Shown: positions 23,887 to 37,900 of the stretch, one piece after another
Layout of the letters: every line of letters begins with the position of its first letter
Position numbering within the stretch: the stretch's first letter is position 1
Source of the DNA: Incurvaria masculella
Taxonomy: Eukaryota; Arthropoda; Insecta; Lepidoptera; Incurvariidae
DNA length: 64,000 bases
Direction of reading: 5' to 3'
NCBI GenBank assembly: GCA_946894095.1
Contig: OX335645.2
Location: forward strand, 11,183,001-11,247,000
Notes under the pieces: generated by a model
The model's database searches: none
What the model was told of the DNA's origin: nothing
The model's input: only the letters and a program-made list of their open reading frames with translations
Translations under genes and position numbers: made by a program

Positions 23887-26800
23887 GCACGGCTACATTG
23901 AGATGGATTTTATTTGAGTACGATTACGTTGAGATGGATGTTATTTGAGCACACAGCTACATTGAACTGATTTTCTTTAAGGCATGGCTACATTGAGTTA
24001 GATTTTATTTGAGTACGATAACATTGAGATGGATGTTATTTGAACTCACAGCTACATTGAACTGGTTTTCTTTTAAGCACGGCTACGTTGAGATGGATTT
24101 TATTTGAGTACGATTACATTGAGATGTATGTTATTTGAGCAATTTCATTGAGATAGATGTTATTTGAGCACTCAGCTACATTGAACTGATTTTCTTTAAG
24201 GCACGGCTACATTGATATAGATTGACTTGAGTACGATTACATTGAGATGGATATTAATTGAGCACACAGCTACATTGAACTGATTTTCCTTAAGGCACGG
24301 CTATATCGAGATGGATTCTGATTGAGCACACAGCTACATTGAACTGATTTTTTAAGGCACGGTTACATTGATATGGATTCTATTTGAGTACGATTACATT
24401 GAGATGGATTCTAATTGAGCACACAGCTACATTGAACTGATTTTCTTTTAAGCACATCCACATTGAGATGGATTTTATTTGAGTACGATTGCATTGAGAT
24501 GAATGTTATTTGAGCACACAGCTACATTGAACTGATTTTCTTGAAGGCACGGCTACATTGAGATGGATATTTTTTGAGTACGACTACATTGAGATGGATG
24601 TTATTTGAGCTCACAGCTACATTGAACTGATTTTCTTTTAAGCACGGCTTTGTTGAGATGGATTTTATTTGAGTACGATTACATTGAGATGGAGATTAAT
24701 TGAGCACGCAGCTACATTGAACTGGATTAATTTTAAGCACGGCTACATTGAGATGGATTTTATTTCAGTACGATTACATTGAGATGTATGTTATCTGAGC
24801 AATTACATTGAGATAGATGTTATTTGAGCACTCAGCTACATTGAACTGATTTTCTTTAAGGCACGGCTACATTGAGATGGATTTTATTTGAGTACGATTA
24901 CATTAAGATGGATATTAATTGAGCACGCAGCTACATTGAACTGGATTGATTTTAAGCACGGCTACATTGAGATGGATTTTATTTCAGTACGATTACATTG
25001 AGATGTATGTTATTTGAGCAATTACATTGGGATAGATGTTATTGGAGCATTCAGCTACATTGAACTGATTTTCTTTAAGGCACGGCTACAGTGAGATGGA
25101 TCTTATTTGAGCATACAGCTACATTGAACTGATTTTTTTAAGGCACGGCTACATTGAGATGGATATTATTTTGGTACGATTACATTAAGATGGATGTTAA
25201 TTGAGCACACAGCTACACATTGAACTGGATTTATTTTAAGCACGGCTACATTGAGATTGATTTTATTTGAGTACGATTACATTGAGATGGATATTAATTG
25301 AGCACGCAGCTACATTGAACTGGATTGATTTTAAGCACGGCTACATTGAGATGGATTTTATTTGAGTACGATTACATTGAGATGTATGTTATCTGAGCAA
25401 TTACATTGAGATAGATGTTATTTGAGCACTTAGCTACATTGAACTGGATTGATTTTAAGCACGGCTACATTGAGATGGATTTTATTTCAGTACGATTACA
25501 TTGAGATGGATTTTATTGGAGTACGATTACATTGAGATGGATGTTATTCGAGCACACAGCTACATTGAACTGATTTTCTTTAAGGCACGGCTACATGGAG
25601 ATGGATTTTATTCGAGTACGATTACATTGAGATGGATATTAATTGAGCACGCAGCTACATTGAACTGGATTGATTTTAAGCACGGCTACATTGAGATGGA
25701 TTTTATTTGAGTACGATTACATTAAGATGGATATTAATTGAGCATGCAGCTACATTGAACTGGATTGATTTTAAGCACGGCTACATTGAGATGGATTTTA
25801 TTTCAGTACGATTACATTGAGATGTATGTTATTTGAGCAATTACATTGGGATAGATGTAATTTGAGCACTCAGCTACATTGAACTGATTTTCTTTAAGGC
25901 ACGGCTACATTGAACTGGATTGATTTTAAGCACGGCTACATTGAGATGGATTTTATTTGAGTACGATTACATTAAGATGGATATTAATTGAGCACGCAGC
26001 TACATTGAACTGGATTGATTTTAAGCACGGCTACATTGAGATGGATTTTATTTCAGTACGATTACATTGAGATGGATATTAATTGAGCACGCAGCTACAT
26101 TGAACTGGATTGATTTTAAGCACGGCTACATTGAGATGGATTTTATTTGAGTACGATTACATTGAGATGTATGTTATCTGAGCAATTACATTGAGATAGA
26201 TGTTATTTGAGCACTTAGCTACATTGAACTGGATTGATTTTAAGCACGGCTACATTGAGATGGATTTTATTTCAGTACGATTACATTGAGATGGATTTTA
26301 TTGGAGTACGATTACTTTGAGATGGATGTTATTCGAGCACACAGCTACATTGAACTGATTTTCTTTAAGGCACGGCTACATGGAGATGGATTTTATTCGA
26401 GTACGATTACATTGAAATGGATATTAATTGAGCACGCAGGTACATTGAACTGGATTGATTTTAAGCACGGCTACATTGAGATGGATTTTATTTGAGTACG
26501 ATTACATTAAGATGGATATTAATTGAGCATGCAGCTACATTGAACTGGATTGATTTTAAGCACGGCTACATTGAGATGGATTTTATTTCAGTACGATTAC
26601 ATTGAGATGTATGTTATTTGAGCAATTACATTGGGATAGATGTAATTTGAGCACTCAGCTACATTGAACTGATTTTCTTTAAGGCACGGCTACATTGAAC
26701 TGGATTGATTTTAAGCACGGCTACATTGAGATGGATTTTATTTGAGTACGATTACATTAAGATGGATATTAATTGAGCACGCAGCTACATTGAACTGGAT

Positions 26801-27533
26801 TGATTTTAAGCACGGCTACATTGAGATGGATTTTATTTCAGTACGATTACATTGAGATGTATGTTATTTGAGCAATTACATTAGGATAGATGTTATTGGA
26901 GCATTCAGCTACATTGAACTGATTTTCTTTAAGGCACGGCTACAGTGAGATGGATCTTATTTGAGCATACAGCTACATTGAACTGATTTTTTTAAGGCAC
27001 GGCTACATTGAGATGGATATTATTTTGGTACGATTACATTAAGATGGATGTTAATTGAGCACACAGCTACACATTGAACTGGATTTATTTTAAGCACGGC
27101 TACATTGAGATTGATTTTATTTGAGTACGATTACATTGAGATGGATATTAATTGAGCACGCAGCTACATTGAACTGGATTGATTTTAAGCACGGCTACAT
27201 TGAGATGGATTTTATTTGAGTACGATTACATTGAGATGTATGTTATCTGAGCAATTACATTGAGATAGATGTTATTTGAGCACTCAGCTACATTGAACTG
27301 GATTGATTTTAAGCACGGCTACATTGAGATGGATTTTATTTCAGTACGATTACATTGAGATGGATTTTATTGGAGTACGATTACATTGAGATGGATGTTA
27401 TTCGAGCACACAGCTTGATTGAACTGATTTTCTTTAAGGCACGGCTACATGTAGATGGATTTTATTTGAGTATGATGACATTGAGATGGATAGTAATTGA
27501 GCACGCAGCTACATTGAACTGGATTAATTTTAA
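23887..27533 (+). repeat. Higher-order repeat copy 2
   Basis: Nearly identical to copy 1. One seen difference is AATTTCATTG at about 24141 where the flanking copies have AATTACATTG. Landmarks recur in copy 3 at +3,647 (23981 to 27628), rising to +3,741 after 28510. Confidence 0.85.
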
Positions 27534-30500
27534 GCACGGCTACATTGAGATGGATTTTATTTGAGTACGATTACGTTGAGATGGATGTTATTTGAGCACA
27601 CAGCTACATTGAACTGATTTTCTTTAAGGCATGGCTACATTGAGTTAGATTTTATTTGAGTACGATAACATTGAGATGGATGTTATTTGAACTCACAGCT
27701 ACATTGAACTGGTTTTCTTTTAAGCACGGCTACGTTGAGATGGATTTTATTTGAGTACGATTACATTGAGATGTATGTTATTTGAGCAATTACATTGAGA
27801 TAGATGTTATTTGAGCACTCAGCTACATTGAACTGATTTTCTTTAAGGCACGGCTACATTGATATAGATTGACTTGAGTACGATTACATTGAGATGGATA
27901 TTAATTGAGCACACAGCTACATTGAACTGATTTTCCTTAAGGCACGGCTATATCGAGATGGATTCTGATTGAGCACACAGCTACATTGAACTGATTTTTT
28001 AAGGCACGGTTACATTGATATGGATTCTATTTGAGTACGATTACATTGAGATGGATTCTAATTGAGCACACAGCTACATTGAACTGATTTTCTTTTAAGC
28101 ACAGCCACATTGAGATGGATTTTATTTGAGTACGATTGCATTGAGATGAATGTTATTTGAGCACACAGCTACATTGAACTGATTTTCTTGAAGGCACGGC
28201 TACATTGAGATGGATATTTTTTGAGTACGACTACATTGAGATGGATGTTATTTGAGCTCACAGCTACATTGAACTGATTTTCTTTTAAGCACGGCTTTGT
28301 TGAGATGGATTTTATTTGAGTACGATTACATTGAGATGGAGATTAATTGAGCACGCAGCTACATTGAACTGGATTAATTTTAAGCACGGCTACATTGAGA
28401 TGGATTTTATTTCAGTACGATTACATTGAGATGTATGTTATCTGAGCAATTACATTGAGATAGATGTTATTTGAGCACTCAGCTACATTGAACTGATTTT
28501 CTTTAAGGCACGGCTACATTGAGATAGATTGACTTGAGTACGATTACATTGAGATGGATATTAATTGAGCACGCAGCTACATTGAACTGGATTGATTTTA
28601 AGCACGGCTACATTGAGATGGATTTTATTTGAGTACGATTACATTAAGATGGATATTAATTGAGCACGCAGCTACATTGAACTGGATTGATTTTAAGCAC
28701 GGCTACATTGAGATGGATTTTATTTCAGTACGATTACATTGAGATGTATGTTATTTGAGCAATTACATTGGGATAGATGTTATTGGAGCATTCAGCTACA
28801 TTGAACTGATTTTCTTTAAGGCACGGCTACAGTGAGATGGATCTTATTTGAGCATACAGCTACATTGAACTGATTTTTTTAAGGCACGGCTACATTGAGA
28901 TGGATATTATTTTGGTACGATTACATTAAGATGGATGTTAATTGAGCACACAGCTACACATTGAACTGGATTTATTTTAAGCACGGCTACATTGAGATTG
29001 ATTTTATTTGAGTACGATTACATTGAGATGGATATTAATTGAGCACGCAGCTACATTGAACTGGATTGATTTTAAGCACGGCTACATTGAGATGGATTTT
29101 ATTTGAGTACGATTACATTGAGATGTATGTTATCTGAGCAATTACATTGAGATAGATGTTATTTGAGCACTTAGCTACATTGAACTGGATTGATTTTAAG
29201 CACGGCTACATTGAGATGGATTTTATTTCAGTACGATTACATTGATATGGATTTTATTGGAGTACGATTACATTGAGATGGATGTTATTCGAGCACACAG
29301 CTACATTGAACTGATTTTCTTTAAGGCACGGCTACATGGAGATGGATTTTATTCGAGTACGATTACATTGAGATGGATATTAATTGAGCACGCAGCTACA
29401 TTGAACTGGATTGATTTTAAGCACGGCTACATTGAGATGGATTTTATTTGAGTACGATTACATTAAGATGGATATTAATTGAGCATGCAGCTACATTGAA
29501 CTGGATTGATTTTAAGCACGGCTACATTGAGATGGATTTTATTTCAGTACGATTACATTGAGATGTATGTTATTTGAGCAATTACATTGGGATAGATGTA
29601 ATTTGAGCACTCAGCTACATTGAACTGATTTTCTTTAAGGCACGGCTACATTGAACTGGATTGATTTTAAGCACGGCTACATTGAGATGGATTTTATTTG
29701 AGTACGATTACATTAAGATGGATATTAATTGAGCACGCAGCTACATTGAACTGGATTGATTTTAAGCACGGCTACATTGAGATGGATTTTATTTCAGTAC
29801 GATTACATTGAGATGGATATTAATTGAGCACGCAGCTACATTGAACTGGATTGATTTTAAGCACGGCTACATTGAGATGGATTTTATTTGAGTACGATTA
29901 CATTGAGATGTATGTTATCTGAGCAATTACATTGAGATAGATGTTATTTGAGCACTTAGCTACATTGAACTGGATTGATTTTAAGCACGGCTACATTGAG
30001 ATGGATTTTATTTCAGTACGATTACATTGAGATGGATTTTATTGGAGTACGATTACTTTGAGATGGATGTTATTCGAGCACACAGCTACATTGAACTGAT
30101 TTTCTTTAAGGCACGGCTACATGGAGATGGATTTTATTCGAGTACGATTACATTGAGATGGATATTAATTGAGCACGCAGGTACATTGAACTGGATTGAT
30201 TTTAAGCACGGCTACATTGAGATGGATTTTATTTGAGTACGATTACATTAAGATGGATATTAATTGAGCATGCAGCTACATTGAACTGGATTGATTTTAA
30301 GCACGGCTACATTGAGATGGATTTTATTTCAGTACGATTACATTGAGATGTATGTTATTTGAGCAATTACATTGGGATAGATGTAATTTGAGCACTCAGC
30401 TACATTGAACTGATTTTCTTTAAGGCACGGCTACATTGAACTGGATTGATTTTAAGCACGGCTACATTGAGATGGATTTTATTTGAGTACGATTACATTA

Positions 30501-31274
30501 AGATGGATATTAATTGAGCACGCAGCTACATTGAACTGGATTGATTTTAAGCACGGCTACATTGAGATGGATTTTATTTCAGTACGATTACATTGAGATG
30601 TATGTTATTTGAGCAATTACATTAGGATAGATGTTATTGGAGCATTCAGCTACATTGAACTGATTTTCTTTAAGGCACGGCTACAGTGAGATGGATCTTA
30701 TTTGAGCATACAGCTACATTGAACTGATTTTTTTAAGGCACGGCTACATTGAGATGGATATTATTTTGGTACGATTACATTAAGATGGATGTTAATTGAG
30801 CACACAGCTACACATTGAACTGGATTTATTTTAAGCACGGCTACATTGAGATTGATTTTATTTGAGTACGATTACATTGAGATGGATATTAATTGAGCAC
30901 GCAGCTACATTGAACTGGATTGATTTTAAGCACGGCTACATTGAGATGGATTTTATTTGAGTACGATTACATTGAGATGTATGTTATCTGAGCAATTACA
31001 TTGAGATAGATGTTATTTGAGCACTCAGCTACATTGAACTGGATTGATTTTAAGCACGGCTACATTGAGATGGATTTTATTTCAGTACGATTACATTGAG
31101 ATGGATTTTATTGGAGTACGATTACATTGAGATGGATGTTATTCGAGCACACAGCTACATTGAACTGATTTTCTTTAAGGCACGGCTACATGGAGATGGA
31201 TTTTATTTGAGTATGATTACATTGAGATGGATAGTAATTGAGCACGCAGCTACATTGAACTGGATTAATTTTAA
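27534..31274 (+). repeat. Higher-order repeat copy 3, one trimer longer
   Basis: Collinear with copy 2 but carries 94 extra bases near 28511-28604, exactly one 30+31+33 trimer. A substitution at about 28104 (ACAGCCAC instead of ACATCCAC) distinguishes it. It passes into rearranged material with a 345-bp tandem duplication (landmarks at 31096 and 31441). Confidence 0.8.
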
Positions 31275-32874
31275 GCACGGCTACATTGAGATGGATTTTA
31301 TTTGAGTACGATTACATTGAGATGTATGTTATCTGAGCAATTACATTGAGATAGATGTTATTTGAGCACTCAGCTACATTGAACTGGATTGATTTTAAGC
31401 ACGGCTACATTGAGATGGATTTTATTTCAGTACGATTACATTGAGATGGATTTTATTGGAGTACGATTACATTGAGATGGATGTTATTCGAGCACACAGC
31501 TACATTGAACTGATTTTCTTTAAGGCACGGCTACATGGAGATGGATTTTATTTGAGTATGATTACATTGAGATGGATAGTAATTGAGCACGCAGCTACAT
31601 TGAACTGGATTAATTTTAAGCACGGCTACATTGAGATGGATTTTATTTGAGTACGATTACATTGAGATGTATGTTATTTGAGCAATTACATTGAGATAGA
31701 TGTTATTTGAGCACTCAGCTACATTGAACTGATTTTCTTTAAGGCACGGCTACATTGAGATAGATTTACTTGAGTACGATTACATTGAGATGGATATTAA
31801 TTGAGCACGCAGCTACATTGAACTGGATTAATTTTAAGCACGGCTACATTGAGATGGATTTTATTTGAGTACGATTACGTTGAGATGGATGTTATTCGAG
31901 CACACGGCTACATTGAACTGATTTTCTTTAAGGCACGGCTACATGGAGATGGATTTTATTTGAGTACGATTACGTTGAGATGGATATTAATTGAGCACGC
32001 AGCTACATTGAACTGGATTGATTTTAAGCACGGCTACATTGAGATGGATTTTATTTGAGTACGATTACATTAAGATGGATATTAATTGAGCATGCAGCTA
32101 CATTGAACTGGATTGATTTTAAGCACGGCTACATTGAGATGGATTTTATTTCAGTACGATTGCATTGAGATGTATGATATTTGAGCAATTACATTGGGAT
32201 AGATGTAATTTGAGCACTCAGCTACATTGAACTGATTTTCTTTAAGGCACGGCTACAGTGAGATGGATTTTATTTCAGTACGATTACATTGAGATGGATA
32301 TTAATTGAGCAGGCAGCTACATTGAACTGGATTAATTTTAAGCACGGCTACATTCAGATGGATTTACTTGAGTACGATTACATTGAGATAGATATTAATT
32401 GAGTACGCAGCTACATTGAACTGGATTTATTTTAAGCACGGCTTCATTGGGATAGATTTTATTTCAGTACAATTACATTGAGATGGATTTTATTGGAGTA
32501 CGATTACATTGAGATGGATATCAATTGAGCACGCAGCTACATTGAACTGGATTAATTTTAAGCACGGCTACATTGAGATGGATTTTATTTGAGTACGATT
32601 ACATTGAGATGTATGTTATCTGAGCAATTACGTTGAGATAGATGTTATTTGAGCACACAGCTACATTGAACTGATTTTCTTTAAGGCACGGCTACATTGA
32701 GATGGATATTATTTGGGTACGATTACATTGAGATTTATGTTATCTGAGCAATTACATTAAGATAGATGTTATTTGAGCACTCAGCTACATTGAACTGATT
32801 TTCTTTAAGGCACGGCTACATTGAGATAGATTTAGTTGAATACGATTACATTGAGATGGATATTAATTGAGTAC

Positions 32875-33985
32875 GCAGCTACATTGAACTGGATTGATTT
32901 TAAGCACGGCTACATTGAGATGGATTTTATTTCAGTACGATTACATTGAGATGTATGTTATTTGAGCAATTACATTGGGATAGATGTAATTTGAGCACTC
33001 AGCTACATTGAACTGATTTTCTTTAAGGCACGGCTACATTGAACTGGATTGATTTTAAGCACGGCTACATTGAGATGGATTTTATTTGAGTACGATTACA
33101 TTAAGATGGATATTAATTGAGCACGCAGCTACATTGAACTGGATTGATTTTAAGCACGGCTACATTGAGATGGATTTTATTTCAGTACGATTACATTGAG
33201 ATGGATATTAATTGAGCACGCAGCTACATTGAACTGGATTGATTTTAAGCACGGCTACATTGAGATGGATTTTATTTGAGTACGATTACATTGAGATGTA
33301 TGTTATCTGAGCAATTACATTGAGATAGATGTTATTTGAGCACTTAGCTACATTGAACTGGATTGATTTTAAGCACGGCTACATTGAGATGGATTTTATT
33401 TCAGTACGATTACATTGAGATGGATTTTATTGGAGTACGATTACTTTGAGATGGATGTTATTCGAGCACACAGCTACATTGAACTGATTTTCTTTAAGGC
33501 ACGGCTACATGGAGATGGATTTTATTCGAGTACGATTACATTGAGATGGATATTAATTGAGCACGCAGGTACATTGAACTGGATTGATTTTAAGCACGGC
33601 TACATTGAGATGGATTTTATTTGAGTACGATTACATTAAGATGGATATTAATTGAGCATGCAGCTACATTGAACTGGATTGATTTTAAGCACGGCTACAT
33701 TGAGATGGATTTTATTTCAGTACGATTACATTGAGATGTATGTTATTTGAGCAATTACATTGGGATAGATGTAATTTGAGCACTCAGCTACATTGAACTG
33801 ATTTTCTTTAAGGCACGGCTACATTGAACTGGATTGATTTTAAGCACGGCTACATTGAGATGGATTTTATTTGAGTACGATTACATTAAGATGGATATTA
33901 ATTGAGCACGCAGCTACATTGAACTGGATTGATTTTAAGCACGGCTACATTGAGATGGATTTTATTTCAGTACGATTACATTGAG
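32875..33985 (+). repeat. Partial higher-order block, matches 29487-30597
   Basis: Landmarks sit 3,388 bp after those of copy 3 (30027 to 33415). Variants such as TACTTTGAGATGG and GCAGGTACATTG are shared. Homology ends where GTATGATATTTG replaces GTATGTTATTTG. Confidence 0.75.
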
Positions 33986-34844
33986 ATGTATGATATTTGA
34001 GCAATTACATTGGGATAGATGTAATTTGAGCACTCAGCTACATTGAACTGATTTTCTTTAAGGCACGGCTACAGTGAGATGGATTTTATTTCAGTACGAT
34101 TACATTGAGATGGATATCAATTGAGCACGCAGCTACATTGAACTGGATTAATTTTAAGCACGGCTACATTGAGATGGATTTTATTTGAGTACGATTACAT
34201 TGAGATGTATGTTATCTGAGCAATTACATTGAGATAGATGTTATTTGAGCACTCAGCTACATTGAACTGATTTTCTTTAAAGCACGGCTACATTGAGATA
34301 GGTTGACTTGAGTACGATTACATTGAGATGGATATTAATTGAGCACGCAGCTACATCGAACTGGATTTATTTTAAGCACGGCTACATTGAGATGGATTTT
34401 ATTTGAGTACGATAAGATTGAGATGGATGTTATTCGAGCACACAGCTACATTGAACTGATTTTCTTTAAGGCACGGCTACATTGAGATAGATTTACTTGA
34501 GTACGATTACATTGAGATGTATGTTATTTGAGCAATTACATTGAGATAGATGTTATTTGAGCACTCAGCTAAATTGAACTGATTTTCTTTAAAGCACGGC
34601 TACATTGAGATAGGTTGACTTGAGTACGATTACATTGAGATGGCTATTAATTGAGCACGCAGCTACATTGAACTGGATTTATTTTAAGCACGGCTACATT
34701 GAGATGGATTTTATTTGAGTACGATTAGATTGAGATGGATGTTATTCGAGCACACAGCTACATTGAACTGATTTTCTTTAAGGCACGGCTACATGGAGAT
34801 GGATTTTATTTGAATACGATTACATTGAGATGGATATTAATTGA

Positions 34845-36755
34845 GCACGCAGCTACATTGAACTGGATTGATTTTAAGCACGGCTACATTGAGATGGATT
34901 TTATTTCAGTACGATTACATTGAGATGTATGTTATTTGAGCAATTACATTGGGATAGATGTTATTGGAGCATTCAGCTACATTGAACTGATTTTCTTTAA
35001 GGCACGGCTACAGTGAGATGGATCTTATTTGAGCATACAGCTACATTGAACTGATTTTTTTAAGGCACGGCTACATTGAGATGGATATTATTTTGGTACG
35101 ATTACATTAAGATGGATGTTAATTGAGCACACAGCTACACATTGAACTGGATTTATTTTAAGCACGGCTACATTGAGATTGATTTTATTTGAGTACGATT
35201 ACATTGAGATGGATATTAATTGAGCACGCAGCTACATTGAACTGGATTGATTTTAAGCACGGCTACATTGAGATGGATTTTATTTGAGTACGATTACATT
35301 GAGATGTATGTTATCTGAGCAATTACATTGAGATAGATGTTATTTGAGCACTTAGCTACATTGAACTGGATTGATTTTAAGCACGGCTACATTGAGATGG
35401 ATTTTATTTCAGTACGATTACATTGAGATGGATTTTATTGGAGTACGATTACATTGAGATGGATGTTATTCGAGCACACAGCTACATTGAACTGATTTTC
35501 TTTAAGGCACGGCTACATGGAGATGGATTTTATTCGAGTACGATTACATTGAGATGGATATTAATTGAGCACGCAGCTACATTGAACTGGATTGATTTTA
35601 AGCACGGCTACATTGAGATGGATTTTATTTGAGTACGATTACATTAAGATGGATATTAATTGAGCATGCAGCTACATTGAACTGGATTGATTTTAAGCAC
35701 GGCTACATTGAGATGGATTTTATTTCAGTACGATTACATTGAGATGTATGTTATTTGAGCAATTACATTGGGATAGATGTAATTTGAGCACTCAGCTACA
35801 TTGAACTGATTTTCTTTAAGGCACGGCTACATTGAACTGGATTGATTTTAAGCACGGCTACATTGAGATGGATTTTATTTGAGTACGATTACATTAAGAT
35901 GGATATTAATTGAGCACGCAGCTACATTGAACTGGATTGATTTTAAGCACGGCTACATTGAGATGGATTTTATTTCAGTACGATTACATTGAGATGGATA
36001 TTAATTGAGCACGCAGCTACATTGAACTGGATTGATTTTAAGCACGGCTACATTGAGATGGATTTTATTTGAGTACGATTACATTGAGATGTATGTTATC
36101 TGAGCAATTACATTGAGATAGATGTTATTTGAGCACTTAGCTACATTGAACTGGATTGATTTTAAGCACGGCTACATTGAGATGGATTTTATTTCAGTAC
36201 GATTACATTGAGATGGATTTTATTGGAGTACGATTACTTTGAGATGGATGTTATTCGAGCACACAGCTACATTGAACTGATTTTCTTTAAGGCACGGCTA
36301 CATGGAGATGGATTTTATTCGAGTACGATTACATTGAAATGGATATTAATTGAGCACGCAGGTACATTGAACTGGATTGATTTTAAGCACGGCTACATTG
36401 AGATGGATTTTATTTGAGTACGATTACATTAAGATGGATATTAATTGAGCATGCAGCTACATTGAACTGGATTGATTTTAAGCACGGCTACATTGAGATG
36501 GATTTTATTTCAGTACGATTACATTGAGATGTATGTTATTTGAGCAATTACATTGGGATAGATGTAATTTGAGCACTCAGCTACATTGAACTGATTTTCT
36601 TTAAGGCACGGCTACATTGAACTGGATTGATTTTAAGCACGGCTACATTGAGATGGATTTTATTTGAGTACGATTACATTAAGATGGATATTAATTGAGC
36701 ACGCAGCTACATTGAACTGGATTGATTTTAAGCACGGCTACATTGAGATGGATTT
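34845..36755 (+). repeat. Partial higher-order block, matches 28664-30574
   Basis: Offset is 6,181 bp relative to copy 3 (29242 to 35423 and 30027 to 36208), including the internal 785-bp spacing. This shows the higher-order unit was copied again after local rearrangement. Confidence 0.75.
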
Positions 36756-37049
36756 TATTTGAGTACGATTAGATTGAGATGGATGTTATTCGAGCACACA
36801 GCTACATTGAACTGATTTTCTTTAAGGCACGGCTACATGGAGATGGATTTTATTTGAATACGATTACATTGAGATGGATATTAATTGAGCACGCAGCTAC
36901 ATTGAACTGGATTTATTTTAAGCACGGCTACATTGAGATGGATTTTATTTGAGTACGATTACATTGAGATGGATGTTATTCGAGCACACAGCTACATTGA
37001 ACTGGTTTTCTTTAAGGCACGGCTACATTGAGATGGATTTTATTTGAGT

Positions 37050-37900
37050 ACGATTACATTGAGATGGATATCAATTGAGCACGCAGCTACATTGAACTGG
37101 ATTAATTTTAAGCACGGCTACATTGAGATGGATTTTATTTGAGTACGATTACATTGAGATGTATGTTATCTGAGCAATTACATTGAGATAGATGTTATTT
37201 GAGCACTCAGCTACATTGAACTGATTTTCTTTAAAGCACGGCTACATTGAGATAGGTTGACTTGAGTACGATTACATTGAGATGGATATTAATTGAGCAC
37301 GCAGCTACATCGAACTGGATTTATTTTAAGCACGGCTACATTGAGATGGATTTTATTTGAGTACGATAAGATTGAGATGGATGTTATTCGAGCACACAGC
37401 TACATTGAACTGATTTTCTTTAAGGCACGGCTACATTGAGATAGATTTACTTGAGTACGATTACATTGAGATGTATGTTATTTGAGCAATTACATTGAGA
37501 TAGATGTTATTTGAGCACTCAGCTAAATTGAACTGATTTTCTTTAAAGCACGGCTACATTGAGATAGGTTGACTTGAGTACGATTACATTGAGATGGCTA
37601 TTAATTGAGCACGCAGCTACATTGAACTGGATTTATTTTAAGCACGGCTACATTGAGATGGATTTTATTTGAGTACGATTAGATTGAGATGGATGTTATT
37701 CGAGCACACAGCTACATTGAACTGATTTTCTTTAAGGCACGGCTACATGGAGATGGATTTTATTTGAATACGATTACATTGAGATGGATATTAATTGAGC
37801 ACGCAGCTACATTGAACTGGATTGATTTTAAGCACGGCTACATTGAGATGGATTTTATTTCAGTACGATTACATTGAGATGTATGTTATTTGAGCAATTA
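37050..37900 (+). repeat. Partial block, matches 34096-34946
   Basis: Rare variants are shared at an offset of 2,954 bp: GATAGGTTGACTTG, GATAAGATTGAG, CAGCTAAATTGAAC and GATTAGATTGAG. Confidence 0.75.
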
